A DNA stretch of 64,000 nt from an uncultured Collinsella sp. (GTDB lineage: Bacteria > Actinomycetota > Coriobacteriia > Coriobacteriales > Coriobacteriaceae): the NCBI GenBank assembly GCA_937982065.1, contig CALJMO010000036.1, positions 1 through 64,000 on the forward strand. The letters are read 5' to 3'. Positions 47,740 through 56,697 of the stretch are shown piece after piece; the stretch's first letter is position 1; every line of letters begins with the position of its first letter. Position numbers and translations under genes: made by a program. The notes beneath the pieces were generated by a model. The model did no database searches, had not been told where the DNA came from, and saw only the letters and a list, made by a program, of their open reading frames with translations.

Positions 47740-48141
47740 ATACCCCTCTCCTCTCATATAGGTATACAGGCCCCGGCGATCGCCGGGATGTTGGCGTGAT
47801 GGGATTTACGCTGTTGCTTCCAATCATCTGGCAGGCAGGCTCAGCAGCAGGTACGTGGCGTGGAGAGAAGACATGCCGAGGCGAGGGGCAACTGATGCGC
47901 CCCACAGACCCGACCGCCCGTCTTGCACATGACCGAGCGCCGCAAAGGCCGCATGCCGGATGCTCCCGGGCACGCCCCGGCGATGGGAAGCGCCCGCAAC
48001 GGAAATCCGCATGCGGGTTTATTGTACCCCGCCGTCAAGTGTAATTTCGGCAAATATAGGCGGGCGGTAAAGGTTTACCTCGGGTGACTGCCGGGAGCAA
48101 AATGATCCCTTGGAGACGGAGGGACCATTTGGCGGGACTGG
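47740..48141. other. Long GC-rich leader region of the PFOR gene
   Basis: About 400 bases lack a gene. A perfect palindrome CCCGGCGATCGCCGGG (47772-47787) lies near the ribosome-binding site. TACAAT on the minus strand near 48021-48026 is a possible -10, which would give a leader of roughly 280 bases. I do not recognise a riboswitch or a known RNA. Confidence 0.45.
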
Positions 48142-49080
48142 CTAGAGGGCACCGAAGAGGATGGCGTAGGTAGTGGATTCGCCGAGCTTGAGCTCGTCGC
48201 CGGGATTGAGTTGGGCGGAACGGCCGGGCTCGACCTGAATGCAGACGCGCGTGGCCCCGTTTACCACTACGGTTCCGTTGGTGGACGACAAGTCCTCGAC
48301 GTGCCAGATATTTTGAGCATCGCACCAGATATGGGCATGGCGGGCCGAGACATCGTCGCCGACGTCGGTAATATCGCCCTCACCAGTGGCCAACGCGCCA
48401 ATCTCAACACCCTGCTCACTCGGCTGAATCCAGCGCGGGGCGCTCACGACAAAACTGTTTTGCACGCGCAGCAAGCCCAAGGGGTGCGCCGGGGCGGGTT
48501 CGCGTTCGCCCGCGGTCATCGACATGCCAAGCGAACGCGGCGTGGAGGTGCCTCCGCCACAGGTCGCGTGCGCGTAGTCGATGGCATAGTTCACCGAGGA
48601 CCGCACATCCGCCGAACAACCGACGGCGACAAACAGCACCAGCACGGCCTCGGCGCGCTCGGCGGGCATGAGTTCCGCCGCCTGGGACAGGCGATCGAGC
48701 GCGTTGCGATAGAGATTCGTGTCCTGGTGGCACTCTTCGAGCGCACGTACCATCGGTTCACCTGCAGGACCGCACACCATATTGATCACAGCCGTGGAGT
48801 CCATGGGGTTGCGCTGGCGCAGGGCCAGTTGTGACATAATACGCGCAGCCGAGGTACCGTATTCGGCAAAGTAGCGCTGCTGAAGCGTGCCGACCGGCGC
48901 GCGAACGATAAAGCGGGAAACCCAAGAGCGATCGGCGGCCCGGCTCTGCGGGCTGCGGCCGTCGGCGAGCGGGCGGGACGAAAGCACCAAGCCGCACAGC
49001 TCGATATGGCTCAGATGCGCCGCGCGCTTAAAGATGTCAAACATGGCCCCGCATGGGGTGAGCTCAACTTGAGATGCCAT
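48142..49080 (-). CDS. FHA domain protein in kinase operon
   Basis: The 312-residue protein has an unrecognised N-terminal region (about 1-195) and a C-terminal forkhead-associated domain (about 215-305, with DVSARHAHIWCD and DLSSTNGTVVVNG) that binds phosphothreonine peptides. It starts three bases after the kinase stop, so it is translationally linked to the Ser/Thr kinase at 49084-50928 and likely reads its phosphorylation. The N-terminal region lacks membrane segments. A signalling adaptor role is inferred. Confidence 0.85.
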   Translation of the reverse strand: MASQVELTPCGAMFDIFKRAAHLSHIELCGLVLSSRPLADGRSPQSRAADRSWVSRFIVRAPVGTLQQRYFAEYGTSAARIMSQLALRQRNPMDSTAVINMVCGPAGEPMVRALEECHQDTNLYRNALDRLSQAAELMPAERAEAVLVLFVAVGCSADVRSSVNYAIDYAHATCGGGTSTPRSLGMSMTAGEREPAPAHPLGLLRVQNSFVVSAPRWIQPSEQGVEIGALATGEGDITDVGDDVSARHAHIWCDAQNIWHVEDLSSTNGTVVVNGATRVCIQVEPGRSAQLNPGDELKLGESTTYAILFGAL

Positions 49081-49083
49081 GAC

Positions 49084-50928
49084 CTAGGCCTCCTTGGTCG
49101 TAGAAATAGAATCGGACGATACCTCGACAGGTCTGCCAAAAGTACGGGCAGCTGCGGCTCCACCGGCAAGCGGAGTCGCCATCTGGGCTTTTGTGCGTCG
49201 CGGTGCCGAAACGGGAAGTTCAAAGGCAAAGCCCATCGCAAGCAAAAACCACGTAAGCGTATAGGTTGCAACCAGAGCGGCAACAAGGCCGCCCATCACG
49301 GCGCGTTGGGAAAATACGCTACATGCAGCCACAACCAGCACCGGAACCTCGCAGGCAGAAAGCGCAAGCACACCCTGCAGGAACCCCGAGCGCCGATCGC
49401 GCGCAAGTACCCCCGCGGTAACGCCGGCTATGCCTGGCAGCGCCAACGCCAGTGCGGCAATAATACCCGGTAGCGACCCAGACCACACGAGCGATCCCAA
49501 AGTCGCCGTCACGCGGGCGCCCGACGCCAGCAGCGCGGCCGAAACCACGACCACAGCCCAAACCACGCCACAGACGACCGTCGCGCCGACCATCAGCGCG
49601 CGACGAACCGCGCGGCCAGACGCATCCATGGGGCACGGCGTGAGCGGCTCGCCGCGGAGCGAACGACCGACATTTTGCGCATAGTGGTCACAAAACGCCG
49701 AGAGCGCCGCCTCGACCGCCGCCGGCTCGGGACGATCTTTTTGATGGCTGGACAGACAGGCCATCACCACGTCGAACAGCTGGACATCGACAAACGCCAG
49801 CGCATCGCGTAGCTCTTCGGAATCCGGCTCAAGCCCTAGCTGCTGGGCCTGCTCGGCCGCGGCGAGCGCCACATCGGGCTCACGACGAAGCAGCTGAGTC
49901 AAATCGCAACCGGGCGCATGGGCACCAATGGGATAGTCGGGCCGCGTGTCCATCTTGAGACGGTAGGGGCTCGCGATGTCGCGCGTCTTTTTGCGCGAAC
50001 CCGAGGTGCCCGAAGTACTCGGCGCAGCTTCGTATGGCGCGACGCCGGCAATGAGCTCGTAAACCGTGCTTGCCGCGGCATAGACGTCGATCGCCGGCGA
50101 CATACGCAAAGCGCGCAGGTCGGGAATATCATCGGTGAGCATCTCGGGCGGAGCGTAGGCAACCGTCGCGCGACGCAGCGTGGCATAGCGCTCGGTAAAG
50201 GATGCCTTGCCGCCGGTACCGGCCACGGCCGACGCAGGCTCGAGCGCCAGCGACGAGCCAAAGTCGATCAGGCACAGGTCAAAGGTGCCCTCGGCAAGCT
50301 GCCGGTCAAGCGGCAGGCGCGCCGTACGCACCATAATATTAGCGGGCGAGATGTCGCGATGGACAAAGCCCTCCCCCACCAGGCTCATACGGCAGAGCAG
50401 GTCGAACAGGTCGCGCCCCAAGCGCGCCGCCACAAGCGGCGATAGGCGGCCGGCATCGTCCACGGCAAAGCGCGAGCGCAAGCGGGCGAGCGTCTCGCCC
50501 TCGACCCATTCCATGACAATTGCAGGCACACCGTCGACCTCGCCCCAGCCATAGAGGCGGGGAAAGCCCTTAAGGCCCGAAAGGGCGCAATGGCATTCGT
50601 ATTCCTCGCGAAATGCCGCCTTGAACTTGGCGACCAGCGCCTCGTGAGCGGCATCGTCGTCAAACTCATCGCGCGTCGGCAAGATGAGCTGCTTGAGTGC
50701 CACGGCCACGCCTTGGGCGTTGACGGCACGCGTCACGCGGCCGATACCGCCACGGCGCATGGTGGCATCGTCGGCAAACAGCATCGTAAAACGACGCAGA
50801 TAGGCAGGCAGTTCGTCCTGACCGAGCGCAATGGCCGGCTCAAACCCGTCGACACGCGCCAGGCGCAGGCCGACCATCGGATCGCGACCGAGCGATTGTG
50901 GTGTGGTGGATGCAAGATCGGTCATCAT
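49084..50928 (-). CDS. Ser/Thr protein kinase with C-terminal membrane segments
   Basis: The 614-residue protein has a eukaryotic-type kinase domain (about 35-400). Lys in AVALKQLIL, catalytic VHRDISPANI and metal-binding LIDFGSS are present; the Gly loop is loose (RRGGIGRVTRAV). The C-terminal part (about 440-575) holds four or five membrane segments with no extracellular sensor domain. It lies between a Ser/Gly-rich membrane protein gene (ATGA overlap) and the FHA gene, forming a three-gene signalling operon. Substrates unknown. Confidence 0.88.
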   Translation of the reverse strand: MMTDLASTTPQSLGRDPMVGLRLARVDGFEPAIALGQDELPAYLRRFTMLFADDATMRRGGIGRVTRAVNAQGVAVALKQLILPTRDEFDDDAAHEALVAKFKAAFREEYECHCALSGLKGFPRLYGWGEVDGVPAIVMEWVEGETLARLRSRFAVDDAGRLSPLVAARLGRDLFDLLCRMSLVGEGFVHRDISPANIMVRTARLPLDRQLAEGTFDLCLIDFGSSLALEPASAVAGTGGKASFTERYATLRRATVAYAPPEMLTDDIPDLRALRMSPAIDVYAAASTVYELIAGVAPYEAAPSTSGTSGSRKKTRDIASPYRLKMDTRPDYPIGAHAPGCDLTQLLRREPDVALAAAEQAQQLGLEPDSEELRDALAFVDVQLFDVVMACLSSHQKDRPEPAAVEAALSAFCDHYAQNVGRSLRGEPLTPCPMDASGRAVRRALMVGATVVCGVVWAVVVVSAALLASGARVTATLGSLVWSGSLPGIIAALALALPGIAGVTAGVLARDRRSGFLQGVLALSACEVPVLVVAACSVFSQRAVMGGLVAALVATYTLTWFLLAMGFAFELPVSAPRRTKAQMATPLAGGAAAARTFGRPVEVSSDSISTTKEA

Positions 50929-51830
50929 AGGGCAAGCGCCGCCACGTTATTGTTGAAGTTACCGAGCGCGACGTCATCATCGCCGTAATGGCCGACCCAT
51001 TGACATAGGTTGGTGTAACAGCCCCACAGATTGGCATACTGCTGATACCACTTTGACCGGGGCGAGAATGTCTGACGACCGAACTCGGCTCGAATGACAA
51101 ATATCTCCCCGACCAGGCTGTCGCACGGCCTGGGATCTCCCGTAGAGTTATAGGTCGAGACCACGTCATTGGCACGAGAAACGTAACTGTCGAGCATGTT
51201 GTACTTGGTCACAAGCCAACTGTGAATGCTCTCTTCCTCAGCAGCGGAAAGGCCACCGGAGTTTGCATCGTTGTCAGTGTTGCCGCCCGTCGAGCCGCCG
51301 TTTCCAGACCCTCCGGTAGAGGAACCCGCCCCAGAGCCGCCGCCCGAACTCGATGAATCCGAGCCGGAGCCAGAAGTATCCGAGCTACCGGGCTTTCCGG
51401 ACTGCTGGGCGTCCTGCTCCTTCTGCTGCTCGACCTTATTCACCGTTGCCGCCACGCTATTGTTGGACAACCGATCGATGATCTTGGTGTTGGTGAGCAC
51501 GATGGTTTTGCCATTGGCAAGCGTGACTTCGTTGTCCGGGGCCTCGGCGCCGTCCGCATCGTCGGTGCCAAACACAATATGCGCGACCACACTTGCCCAA
51601 GCATATCCAGTCGTGATACCCAGATCACTTTTGACCTCATGCCCCACGCGCGGTTCGCGTGCGGCATGCGCCTGCATCATGGACGGCACGGTCATGCCAT
51701 AGGCAGTAACGCCAGCCATGACCAGCACCAGCGAGCACGACAGCAGCACGTACGCCCGAGGCGCCAAGCCCAATCGGCGTCGGATGCGCACCGCGGCGCC
51801 GCGCTTTGTCTGATTGCCACCGGGCCGCAT
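50925..51830 (-). CDS. Hypothetical membrane-anchored protein with Ser/Gly linker
   Basis: The 301-residue protein has one N-terminal membrane segment or signal anchor (about 26-50, YVLLSCSLVLVMAGVTAYGM) and an extracytoplasmic region. A Ser/Gly/Thr-rich linker (about 140-195) leads to a helical C-terminal part containing a few Cys and Trp. No family recognised. GGAGGAG precedes the ATG at 51830. Its stop overlaps the kinase start (ATGA), so it may be the sensor or a client of the kinase. Confidence 0.7.
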   Translation of the reverse strand: MRPGGNQTKRGAAVRIRRRLGLAPRAYVLLSCSLVLVMAGVTAYGMTVPSMMQAHAAREPRVGHEVKSDLGITTGYAWASVVAHIVFGTDDADGAEAPDNEVTLANGKTIVLTNTKIIDRLSNNSVAATVNKVEQQKEQDAQQSGKPGSSDTSGSGSDSSSSGGGSGAGSSTGGSGNGGSTGGNTDNDANSGGLSAAEEESIHSWLVTKYNMLDSYVSRANDVVSTYNSTGDPRPCDSLVGEIFVIRAEFGRQTFSPRSKWYQQYANLWGCYTNLCQWVGHYGDDDVALGNFNNNVAALAL

Positions 51831-51845
51831 GCGTTCTCCTCCAAC

Positions 51846-51870
51846 AAAAACACGCCGCTCGGGAGCGGCG
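51846..51870 (-). terminator. Terminator of the dnaX-ybaB-recR operon
   Basis: CGCCGCTC (51853-51860) pairs with GAGCGGCG (51863-51870); GTGTTTTT follows on the minus strand. It is about 200 bases beyond recR. Between them a second hairpin, CGCACGGGG/CCCCGTGCG, stands near 52010-52039. Confidence 0.7.
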
Positions 51871-52075
51871 CATTCATTCGAATCCATATTTGAGTGTATC
51901 AGCGAACCAAAAAGGTTGCGCAACGAATGGACAAATTAAGGATGCGAGCGGAAGCATCCATGCGATAAGCGGATACGAAGCATCTTTGTTGCACAACAAA
52001 CTCACAGTCGCACGGGGAAATTATGACTACCCCGTGCGTCGCGAGGAAAACATACGGCAGGAGCAGGCTCGCCAC

Positions 52076-52672
52076 CTAAATCGCGCGGCGGGCCTCGATG
52101 GCGCGGCCAAGCGTAAGCTCGTCGGCATACTCCAGGTCGCCGCCCACGGGCAGGCCGCTCGCCAGACGCGACACCTCGACGCCCAGCGGCTTGATAGTGC
52201 GGGCCAGGTAGCTCGCCGTGGTCTCGCCCTCAATATTGGGGTTGGTGGCGATGATGACCTCGTGGATGTCCTCGTGGCCCAAGCGTGCCAGCAGCTCGCG
52301 AATGTGCAACTGCTCGGGGCCAATCTTGTCCATGGGACTGATCACGCCGCCCAATACGTGGTAGAGACCGTGGTAGCTGCCCGTGCGCTCGATTGCCTGG
52401 ACGTCGCGCGGCTCGCCCACCACGCAAATGCGAGTGGTGTCGCGCATCGAATCCTGGCAGATGGAGCACTCGTCGGCCGTGGCGTAGTTAAAGCAACGGC
52501 TGCAAAAGTGAACCTCCTGCTTAACCTCCAGGATAGCCTCGGCCAGGCGGCGCGCCTCCTCGGCGTCAGCCTCCAACAGGTAATAGGCGATGCGCTGAGC
52601 CGACTTGGGGCCAATGCCCGGCAGGCGACCCAGCTCATCGAGCAATTTTTGCAGGCTATGGTTAGCACTCAT
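52076..52672 (-). CDS. recR: Recombination mediator protein RecR
   Basis: The 198-residue protein has an N-terminal helix-hairpin-helix ([20 protein letters not shown]), a four-cysteine zinc finger ([18 protein letters not shown]) and a Toprim domain (about 80-175, with [12 protein letters not shown]). With RecO and RecF it loads RecA on gapped DNA. It is the last gene of the conserved dnaX-ybaB-recR operon, 13 bases after ybaB. All features match the family length. Confidence 0.97.
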   Translation of the reverse strand: MSANHSLQKLLDELGRLPGIGPKSAQRIAYYLLEADAEEARRLAEAILEVKQEVHFCSRCFNYATADECSICQDSMRDTTRICVVGEPRDVQAIERTGSYHGLYHVLGGVISPMDKIGPEQLHIRELLARLGHEDIHEVIIATNPNIEGETTASYLARTIKPLGVEVSRLASGLPVGGDLEYADELTLGRAIEARRAI

Positions 52673-52685
52673 ATATATGCGCGTC

Positions 52686-53006
52686 TTAGAACGGCATGCC
52701 CGGGATGTTGAGGCCGCCGGTGATGGCGCCCATCTGCTTGTTGGCGAGCTCGTTGACGCCGCGAACGGCCTCGTTGACGGCAGCCATAATCATGTCCTGC
52801 AGCATGTCGACGTCCTCGGGATCGAGCGCATCGGGATCGATGGTGAGGTTGACGAGCTCCATCTCGCCGTTAACGGTCACCTTGACCATGCCGCCGCCGG
52901 CAGAGGCGTCGACGGTCTGGGACTTGAGGTTCTCCTGCGCGGCGGCAAGCTGCTCTTGCATCTTGCGAGCCTGCTTCATCATCTGCTGCATGTTCATACC
53001 GGCCAT
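52686..53006 (-). CDS. ybaB: YbaB/EbfC nucleoid-associated protein
   Basis: The 106-residue protein starts with a Met-rich helix ([20 protein letters not shown]) and contains the strand region [20 protein letters not shown], typical of YbaB. The family binds DNA as a tweezers-shaped dimer. The gene order dnaX-ybaB-recR is widely conserved. Confidence 0.96.
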   Translation of the reverse strand: MAGMNMQQMMKQARKMQEQLAAAQENLKSQTVDASAGGGMVKVTVNGEMELVNLTIDPDALDPEDVDMLQDMIMAAVNEAVRGVNELANKQMGAITGGLNIPGMPF

Positions 53007-53169
53007 GATGGCTCCTTTACGTGCGGCCGCACGCCGAGCTGCAAGGGCAGCCGGAGCACGGCGGGACTTTCAAACTCAAGAATCGTACCACGGCGCGAGG
53101 CCAGCGAGCGGGGCGGACACGCCACCTCAGTCGATATACATGTCCTCCAATACAAACCGCACGCAAAGA

Positions 53170-53202
53170 TTATGCAAGGTCGTATTATGCAAGGTTGCAT
53201 AA
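53170..53202. repeat. TTATGCAAGG direct and inverted repeats in the dnaX-ybaB gap
   Basis: TTATGCAAGG occurs at 53170-53179 and 53185-53194, and the second copy forms a hairpin with TGCATAA (53196-53202). It lies between dnaX and ybaB, 27 bases from the dnaX stop. A binding site or attenuator is possible. Confidence 0.4.
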
Positions 53203-53228
53203 TTCGGCGTATATGCCCTTCCGCATGG

Positions 53229-55721
53229 TTACTCCACCGGCTTGAAGATGGTGGACTGACCGAAGACGCTGCGGATGAGGGCTTTGGCCTCGTCCTCGGT
53301 CTGCGGGATGCTTGGGGCTGCGCCCTGATGGCCGAAGGGACTGCCCGCGCCGGGGCTGGACTCCCAGGGAGCTGCAGGAGCGTCCTCCTCTTTGGGGGCA
53401 GTTGCAGCGGGCTTGGGCGCGGACGCCGTGGCCGGCACGTCGAACGGGGGCAGATCGTCCCCGCCTGCATCGGCGGCAAAACCGGCGACCATGGCATCGT
53501 CGTAGGGCACCTGCTCGGATTCCCACGGTGCAGACTGCGCGGACGGCTGAGCCTTGGGAGCGGACGCGCGCTCGGGCGCGCGGGGCGCAGGCTCAGTCGG
53601 GAGCTTGCCCGTGGCGGGAGCGCCGGCAGGGTTGTCCGAGCGCAGCCAGGGGGCCTTGCCCAGGTCGGATGACTTGGGCGCAGGCGCAGCGGCAGACTTG
53701 GGCGCGGGGACCGAAGCAGCCGATTTGGCCGCGGCTGGCTTAGGCGCCGACGGGATCGATGCCGCTACCGGCGCCGCTTGCTGCTGCGTCGCGCTGGCGC
53801 TCGAGGATGCAGGGGCCGCCGAGGACACGGGTTGCGGGTCCGCAGATGCCGCAGCCCGTGCAGATGGAGAATGCTCCTCATGTTGAGGAGCCGGCGTGCC
53901 ACCCCCATCCAAGACATAGTCGACGGTACGACGACCGAAGACTGCGCAGACCGTCGGCAGGACCACCGATTGCATGTCAGCGCGGCCGAGCATCTTGATG
54001 GCAAAGGTCGAGCCCGCGGGGAACGAGACGGTGAGCTTGGAGCCGTCGTCGGCCGTGGCGCGGGCGTTGAGCAAAAGCCCTGCGTAGGAGGCCTGACGAG
54101 CCTTGACACGCTCGACAACCTCGGCCCATTTGCGCTGCAGCTCTCCGGCATCCTCGACCGCGGGCGTCTCGGCAGCACCGGCGGCGGCAACCTGGACGGC
54201 ATTGTTGGACTGGGGCTTAGGTGCCGGAGCGGTGGCAGGCGCGGGGGCCGCAACGGGCTGAGACGTCGGAGCCGGCGCAGGCTGAGGTGCAGGCGCTGCA
54301 GGCTTGGAAGCTGACACGGACGCAGAACGGGGCGCAGGCTGAGCCGCCGGAGCGGCAGCGCCACGGTCCCAAGGCATACCGCCCTGGCGCGCGGACGTAG
54401 CAGCGGGGGCAGCGGGGGCAGCGGATGCCGCCGGAGTGGCAGCACGAGCGCCCGAAATGAGCGTCGGCTGCTGGGCGGCAGCGGGTACGGATGCTGCAGG
54501 CGCGGCGGCCTGAGCAGCAGCCACGCTCGCCGGCACCGCGGCATTGGCAACCATGGCCTCCAGGCGTGCCACGCGCTCGGCCAATGCCTCAATCGTTATA
54601 TCAGCCTCGGGACGTGCCAGGCGCGTGCAGGCGATCTCGAGCACCAGGCGCACATCGCTCGCGCCCCTCATCTCCAGTGCGGCATCATCGAGCACTGTCA
54701 GCACGCGGGCCAGGCGATCGGCAGGATGCTCGCCAAAGGCAGCGGCCTCGGCAGCAAGCGTCTCGGCCTGCTCGGAGCCGCCCCCAAACAGCTCGGCACG
54801 GGCACCGGCAACGCAGGCAACGTACACGTCACGCACATGCGCCACCAGGTCGCGCGTCAACTCAAGCAGGTCAATTCCCTCCTCGACCTGTGCGCGAATG
54901 AGCCCATAGAGTTCAGCAATGTCACGCTCGGCAATGGCGCGGGCAAACTCGCCCAGGATCTGGTCCGAAACCTCGCCCAAGAGCGAGCGGGCGTCGTCCG
55001 CATGCACGGCGCCGTTACCAAAAACGCTCAGCTGCTCCAGCGTGGACAATGCGTCGCGCATGCCGCCCTTGGCATGGCGCGCCACGATCGCCAACGCCTC
55101 ATCGTCGTAATCGAAGCCCTCCTGCTCGCACACGTATGCCAGGCGATGCTCAATATCCTCGTTGCCGATGCGATGGAAATCGAAACGCTGGCAGCGCGAG
55201 AGGATGGTCTCCAGAATCTTTTGCGGGTCGGTGGTGCACAGCACAAAGATCACGTGCGCCGGCGGCTCCTCAAGCGTCTTGAGCAGCGCGTTGAACGCCG
55301 CCGTCGTGAGCATGTGGACCTCGTCGATGATATAGATCTTGTACTTGCCGCGCACCGGGGCAAAGTTGACGGAGTTGATGATTTCCTCGCGCACATTGTC
55401 CACGCCCGTGCGGCTTGCGGCATCGAGCTCGTAGACATCCGGGTGGTTGCCCTCGGCAATGAGCTCGCACTCCTCACAAGTACCGTCGGGCATGCAGCCG
55501 CTTGCACCATCGGCGCGCGCCGCCTCGGCATTGCGGCAGAGCAGTGCCTTGGCAAGAATGCGCGCCATAGTGGTCTTGCCCGTGCCGCGCGGTCCGCAGA
55601 ACAGGTACGCATGGGACAGGCGTCCCTCGGTGATAGCGTGCTCGAGCGTCGAGACGATATGATGCTGGCCCACCACGGAGTCGAAGGTGAGCGGGCGATA
55701 CTTTCGGTACAACGATTCCAT
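53229..55721 (-). CDS. dnaX: DNA polymerase III subunits gamma/tau
   Basis: The 830-residue clamp-loader ATPase starts MESLYRKYRPLTFDSVVGQ. Walker A is GPRGTGKTTMAR, four cysteines form a zinc module between CRNAEAARADG and CEEC, and IIDEVHMLT is the Walker B/DEAH-type box. Sensor and collar domains run to about residue 370. The long C-terminus (about 380-830) is Ala/Pro-rich with a small folded piece near 540-620, as in other actinobacterial tau proteins. GGGAG precedes the ATG at 55721. It heads the dnaX-ybaB-recR operon. No clear frameshift site for a shorter gamma is seen. Confidence 0.95.
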   Translation of the reverse strand: MESLYRKYRPLTFDSVVGQHHIVSTLEHAITEGRLSHAYLFCGPRGTGKTTMARILAKALLCRNAEAARADGASGCMPDGTCEECELIAEGNHPDVYELDAASRTGVDNVREEIINSVNFAPVRGKYKIYIIDEVHMLTTAAFNALLKTLEEPPAHVIFVLCTTDPQKILETILSRCQRFDFHRIGNEDIEHRLAYVCEQEGFDYDDEALAIVARHAKGGMRDALSTLEQLSVFGNGAVHADDARSLLGEVSDQILGEFARAIAERDIAELYGLIRAQVEEGIDLLELTRDLVAHVRDVYVACVAGARAELFGGGSEQAETLAAEAAAFGEHPADRLARVLTVLDDAALEMRGASDVRLVLEIACTRLARPEADITIEALAERVARLEAMVANAAVPASVAAAQAAAPAASVPAAAQQPTLISGARAATPAASAAPAAPAATSARQGGMPWDRGAAAPAAQPAPRSASVSASKPAAPAPQPAPAPTSQPVAAPAPATAPAPKPQSNNAVQVAAAGAAETPAVEDAGELQRKWAEVVERVKARQASYAGLLLNARATADDGSKLTVSFPAGSTFAIKMLGRADMQSVVLPTVCAVFGRRTVDYVLDGGGTPAPQHEEHSPSARAAASADPQPVSSAAPASSSASATQQQAAPVAASIPSAPKPAAAKSAASVPAPKSAAAPAPKSSDLGKAPWLRSDNPAGAPATGKLPTEPAPRAPERASAPKAQPSAQSAPWESEQVPYDDAMVAGFAADAGGDDLPPFDVPATASAPKPAATAPKEEDAPAAPWESSPGAGSPFGHQGAAPSIPQTEDEAKALIRSVFGQSTIFKPVE

Positions 55722-55836
55722 GGGTGCTCCCCCGGGTATACTGAGTCTTGTTGCCGCGACGGCCATGCGGTCGCACGGCATACTGCATTCATAATAACCC
55801 GTACGGCGAGCCCGCCGCGATAGGAGTCCAAAGAGC

Positions 55837-56553
55837 ATGGCAGATGCAGAGAGCAACCTCGTTCCCTCCGAAGCAGCCGACCAGGTCGAGGTCGCGCTCG
55901 AGAAGCAGGCCGCAGCCGACGACGGTATCCTGTACCTCAACGAGTACCAGTACGAAAACGACCTGGTCACCGACTTCGCCCGCCTGGTCGCCTCGCCCAG
56001 GCGTCGCGGCTCGCTGTATGTCGCCGCGGCAATTGCCGCGCTCATCGGCATCGGCATGTTGGTGGCCGGCGGCAACTGGATCAAGTTTGGCGTCGTGCTG
56101 ATCGTATTCGGCGCCTTTTTGGCCTGGTGGAGCAAGAACCTGCACCACACCCTCGCCCGCGACTTTATCGACGCCGTCGAGGCCGACGAGTCCATGGGCG
56201 GCCGCTATCGCCGCGTCGCCGCCAACGAGGACGGCCTGATGGTTTGGGGCAAGAGCGGCAAGTCGCAGTTCTTCCCGTTTGAAAAGCTCGACCACGTGCT
56301 CGACGGCGAGCGCATCTTTGTGGCCATGTTCGCCGACCAGGGCGTGACGATCCCTAAGGACACCTTTGTCCGCGGCGATGCCGAGCAGTTCGGTCCCTTC
56401 CTCAAGGCGCGCATCAACAAAAAACTCCGCATCGAGACCAAACGCAAGAAGATGAAGGCAGAAAAGGCCGCCGCCGAGGCCAAGCAGGGCGACCAGCCCC
56501 AGGAGACCAAGGGCAAGCAACGCAAGCAGAAGAAGAACAAGAAGAAGCGCTAA
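55837..56553 (+). CDS. YcxB-like membrane protein with Lys-rich tail
   Basis: The 238-residue protein has two adjacent membrane segments (about 57-75 and 80-98, in LYVAAAIAALIGIGMLVAGG and VVLIVFGAFLAWW) and a following soluble domain (about 120-200). That domain resembles the YcxB/PH-like fold, with GLMVWGKSG and FEKLDHVL. The C-terminus is strongly basic (KKKR). Function unknown in the family. AGGAG is ten bases before the ATG at 55837. It stands alone between dnaX (divergent) and the division cluster. Confidence 0.7.
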   Translation: MADAESNLVPSEAADQVEVALEKQAAADDGILYLNEYQYENDLVTDFARLVASPRRRGSLYVAAAIAALIGIGMLVAGGNWIKFGVVLIVFGAFLAWWSKNLHHTLARDFIDAVEADESMGGRYRRVAANEDGLMVWGKSGKSQFFPFEKLDHVLDGERIFVAMFADQGVTIPKDTFVRGDAEQFGPFLKARINKKLRIETKRKKMKAEKAAAEAKQGDQPQETKGKQRKQKKNKKKR

Positions 56554-56611
56554 GGCCAAGTCAGACAGGCAGCTTCGCATCCCGCTATCCTCCCCATGCG
56601 CCCGAGCGTGC

Positions 56612-56617
56612 TACACT
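56612..56617 (+). promoter_or_regulatory. Extended -10 promoter of the kinase-FHA-PP2C-rodA cluster
   Basis: TGCTACACT gives an extended -10 about 80 bases before the kinase start at 56698, with no clear -35. Confidence 0.45.
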
Positions 56618-56697
56618 AGCAGCATCTATGCCACCGCGAATGGCTCGGCCCCGCGCCCGCCGCTCGCAAACGAACTTTAAACGCACGAGGGTTGGCC

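Noticed and set aside
47740..48141. Possible RNase P RNA, tmRNA or SRP RNA in the PFOR leader
   Set aside because: None of the conserved core sequences of these RNAs is present.
53007..53228. Possible SRP RNA gene next to dnaX
   Set aside because: The region lacks the conserved GGAA tetraloop hairpin of SRP RNA; only TTATGCAAGG repeats are present.
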